This document shows positions 48,793-50,753 of a stretch of DNA of 50,753 bases, in pieces. Under the pieces are notes generated by a model. The model saw only the letters and a program-made list of their open reading frames with translations. It did no database searches and had not been told where the DNA came from. A program made the translations under genes and the position numbers. Source of the DNA: Deltaproteobacteria bacterium (lineage in GTDB: Bacteria > Desulfobacterota > Desulfovibrionia > Desulfovibrionales > Desulfovibrionaceae); the NCBI GenBank assembly GCA_031285295.1, contig JAITWK010000003.1:1-50753 (forward strand), written 5' to 3'. Each line of letters starts with the position of its first letter. Within the stretch, counting starts at the first letter, position 1.

Positions 48793-49908
48793 TCATACCT
48801 CATGGTTGTCTTCCCCCTGCTTTCGCCTCGCCAAGATGTCAGGCCAGACCTGTGCTTTGAAATGCAGACGAAGGGCGGTGTCTTCCGGCATTGGAAGTTT
48901 GCCTGTCTGCGGGGTGGTGATGGCTGCGCGTTCTTCCGGGGGCAGATCCGCCAGCCATGCGTCAAAGGTCGCTTTTTTGAGTGCATCACGAGCAGCAGTA
49001 ATCCGCTTCGCTTCCTCGGCGGCATCAAGCTTGATTTGTTCCAGTGGGGAAACATATCCGGCAGGCCTGCGGTAATAGCCGTTTTTTGACAGCGAAGTGA
49101 AAACCCAATCCACCGGGCTGACTACAGGTGCGCCGGATTTATCACACATCGTGCCGTGTTCCAGTTCCCACTCCGCATGGGTTAGCCCTTGCATGACCTT
49201 TTCCGTTCCGATGGCAATTTGCGACAGTCGCTCGACGATTTGCCGAAGCTGGCAGGTACCGAAGCCCACTTTGACAAGATGTGGCCAGTGAAAGGCAAGA
49301 TCATCCTCGGTCAGGGTTTCCAGTCGATTTGTTGCTTCCCGATCTGCCTTTTCAGAAGAGACAGATAGAGTATTTCTTCTGTCTATCTCTTCTAGAATAG
49401 ATGGGACGGCGAAATGCTCTGGTTGGGTGTCAGCTCGAACGCCACAACGTGCGCCAGCCTGAACGGATGTGATATGGGGGCAGATCATCGCCTCCACGAT
49501 GGTAAATCGTACCCCTCTGATGGTGCCCTCTCTGGCCTGCTTGCGGCGAAGAAAGCCTCTCGTCACAAGACGATTGACGGTTCCACGCACGGATTCCGCG
49601 CTTTGCGACATGCCGAACTCTTGCGTCAGTTGCCGGGATAGACGCTCGTAGGGCGTTATCCGTGCTCCGGCCTTCTGTACCAAGGCCAACACGTTGATTT
49701 GCAGGGCGGAAAGGCCATATTCGCAGAATGCGCCTTGGGGTGAGCATGGTGGTTCACCCTGTGCGCCAGTCCGTGCGTCAAGGCGTATGCCAGCCTGAAC
49801 GCATGTCACCCCGCACGCCACTTCGTATGGCAGCCCGGATGCCCGTGCCTCACCCCGGATGGCAGGGTGTGCGTCAGCCCGGTTGTCAGCTTGGTTATCG
49901 GAAATCAT
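48793..49908 (-). CDS. Winged-helix protein of the mobile element, possible replication or regulatory protein
   Basis: 371 residues from ATG 49908. Residues about 5-55 are low-complexity (QADNRADAHPAIRGEARAS, then VQAGIRLDARTGAQ). A winged helix follows at about 70-140: LSALQINVLALVQKAGARITPYERLS, SAESVRGTVNRLVTRGFLRRK. The C-terminal half (LAFHWPHLVKVGFGTCQLRQIVERL and AGYVSPLEQIKLDAAEEAKRI) is not recognised but looks like a conserved helical domain. VQAGxR...R occurs twice (TCVQAGIRLDAR and TSVQAGARCGVR). The iteron array lies just after its stop, so a Rep-like role is possible; no known Rep family signature is seen. The 5' DNA has its own repeats. Confidence 0.55.
   Translation of the reverse strand: MISDNQADNRADAHPAIRGEARASGLPYEVACGVTCVQAGIRLDARTGAQGEPPCSPQGAFCEYGLSALQINVLALVQKAGARITPYERLSRQLTQEFGMSQSAESVRGTVNRLVTRGFLRRKQAREGTIRGVRFTIVEAMICPHITSVQAGARCGVRADTQPEHFAVPSILEEIDRRNTLSVSSEKADREATNRLETLTEDDLAFHWPHLVKVGFGTCQLRQIVERLSQIAIGTEKVMQGLTHAEWELEHGTMCDKSGAPVVSPVDWVFTSLSKNGYYRRPAGYVSPLEQIKLDAAEEAKRITAARDALKKATFDAWLADLPPEERAAITTPQTGKLPMPEDTALRLHFKAQVWPDILARRKQGEDNHEV
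49737..49897. repeat. GGGCTGACGCA-like repeats in the 5' end of the winged-helix gene
   Basis: On the minus strand GGGCTGACGCA, GGGGTGAGGCA, GGGCTGCCATA, GGGGTGACATG, AGGCTGGCATA and GGACTGGCGCA recur with variable spacing. They are coding, producing the low-complexity start of the protein. The repeats could be binding sites or only a product of slippage. Confidence 0.4.
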
Positions 49909-49918
49909 GATGCCGGAC

Positions 49919-50221
49919 TCAATGTGTAGGCGCGGAAGATCGTTCACGCGCCCTGACTTCAGCCTTGGTCGGTCTGCCGCGTTTCTTGGTTGGAGTGTGG
50001 ATAGCGAGTATGCAATCCTCAGCTTCTTGAGCTGCTTGTGCGGCTTTGGCATCAATCCAAGCGTCCACGGATTCCACCAACCATGCCAGACGGCGACCCA
50101 ACCGCATGGGCGGCGGCACGGCATCAAATTGTTTGCGGTTAAGGTGCCCGTGAATGGCAGCCACGCTTTTGCCAAGGATTGTGGCAATTTCCTGAATGTT
50201 GTAGAAACGCTTCTGTACCAT
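49919..50221 (-). CDS. AlpA-like helix-turn-helix regulator
   Basis: 100 residues with a strong start (CGGAGGATAACATA before ATG 50221). N-terminal MerR/AlpA-type helix-turn-helix: FYNIQEIATILGKSVAAIHGHL, then PPPMRLGRRLAWLVESVDAWIDAKAA. The C-terminal tail is basic (TKKRGRPTKAEVRARE). AlpA-like proteins act as excisionase regulators in prophages and integrative elements. It is 10 bp upstream of the winged-helix gene and divergent from the next open frame, so it may regulate both. Confidence 0.7.
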   Translation of the reverse strand: MVQKRFYNIQEIATILGKSVAAIHGHLNRKQFDAVPPPMRLGRRLAWLVESVDAWIDAKAAQAAQEAEDCILAIHTPTKKRGRPTKAEVRARERSSAPTH

Positions 50222-50293
50222 TATGTTATCCTCCGTACTGGAACGCTGTGTGAACACTCCCGCGTATGCGGGCAAACAACTATTCTTTCGCAA

Positions 50294-50753
50294 ATGGAAA
50301 AATTTTTACCTACACCTGAAAAACGCAACTTGCTCCTGAGCAGGGGCAGAGTGCTTATTGAATCTCTGGATGGGGCTCAGGCGGAACATGCGTTGCTGGA
50401 ACGCTTGTGGGGGCAAAATACCCGACAGGCGGCGCGGATTATTGCGGAAGAATTTGTCGCCAGATTCGGTGAGATATCTGGCACAGTTGAGGTTTTAACC
50501 AAAAGGCTGTCGCCGTTGGACAGAGCAGAAAGATGGGATGAGCTGGAAGGGCGAATGTCAAAGCTGTGCTGGGTCGATAACTTCGAGTGGTCAACACAAG
50601 AGCGCAACAGCAACCAGCCGGACGAGCCGGAAGAAGAATTGTTTTTTCTGCGGGTGATGAATGTTATCAGTGCCTTGCCGAAAGAGCGTGACTACAAACC
50701 TGCCGAAAACAGGTCAGGAAAGAAAATCGATTATGGTACTCCGCGAGATATCG
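50294..50753 (+). CDS. Hypothetical protein, 3' end outside the window
   Basis: An ATG at 50294 opens a frame without stop to the edge (153 codons). MEKFLPTPEKRNLLLSRGRVLIESLD, then HALLERLWGQNTRQAARIIAEEFVARFGEISG, acidic NQPDEPEEELFFLRVMNVISAL. Not recognised. No strong ribosome-binding site; 72 bp separate it from the divergent AlpA-like gene. Codon use looks like neighbouring core-like genes. The gene is likely part of the mobile element. Confidence 0.5.
   Translation, partial: MEKFLPTPEKRNLLLSRGRVLIESLDGAQAEHALLERLWGQNTRQAARIIAEEFVARFGEISGTVEVLTKRLSPLDRAERWDELEGRMSKLCWVDNFEWSTQERNSNQPDEPEEELFFLRVMNVISALPKERDYKPAENRSGKKIDYGTPRDI

Noticed and set aside
48393..49075. Two opposed open frames of about 220 codons (minus 48393-49055 and plus 48419-49075)
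   Set aside because: They cover the repeat array and the 3' end of the winged-helix gene, with no ribosome-binding site or recognisable domain.

Overview
The window looks like the chromosome of a Desulfovibrionaceae-type sulfate reducer (Desulfobacterota). This is inferred from gene content and order: FmdB-hemC, an adenosylcobalamin-dependent class II ribonucleotide reductase, an AICAR transformylase without its usual cyclohydrolase partner, and the neighbourhood holB / DUF116 / metG / ricT. No rRNA or other decisive marker is present, so the genus is open.

Region 1 (1-32.7 kb) is core genome with few gaps: gmhA (5' end outside the window), an FmdB-type zinc ribbon, hemC, icd, a lipoprotein, queA, rpoZ, dnaJ, an RNase E/G with an unusual N-terminal tail, thrC, a DedA membrane protein, a DHH phosphoesterase, a FadL-type porin, tRNA-Gln(CTG), nrdJ, rsmB, a Lon-like protease, RNase II, the AICAR transformylase, a small unknown gene, mltF, holB, a DUF116 protein, metG and ricT. 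Housekeeping themes are RNA decay (RNase E, RNase II, DHH), translation (tRNAs, metG, queA, rsmB), heme, purine and threonine synthesis, and the envelope (gmhA, mltF, porin, lipoprotein). A ~125-bp inverted-repeat element occurs twice. One copy lies between the Lon-like gene and rsmB. The other lies in frame inside holB, in the loop between the first and second zinc-binding cysteines of the clamp-loader delta-prime subunit.

Region 2 (32.8 kb to the right edge) is an integrated mobile element next to tRNA-Ser(CGA). It has a tyrosine recombinase directly after the tRNA, and a mobilisation end with MobA-type relaxase, MobC-like protein, a candidate oriT hairpin, a 22/23-bp repeat array resembling iterons, a winged-helix protein, an AlpA-like regulator and an open reading frame running off the window. 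The second attachment site was not seen, so the element probably extends to the right.

Between integrase and relaxase lies a defence cargo on the minus strand, apparently one operon: a SNF2-family helicase, a protein with a PD-(D/E)XK-like motif, a beta-class Mod adenine methyltransferase, a type III Res subunit (ATP-dependent helicase plus PD-(D/E)XK nuclease), then, after a 105-bp gap and a sharp drop in GC, an SMC-like ATPase with a zinc hook and a C-terminal R-x3-E...H arrangement reminiscent of the anticodon nucleases RloC/PrrC. The part of mod between its catalytic motifs is also strikingly AT-rich, suggesting swapping of the target-recognition domain. This composite restriction locus is the best candidate for an undescribed or poorly described system.
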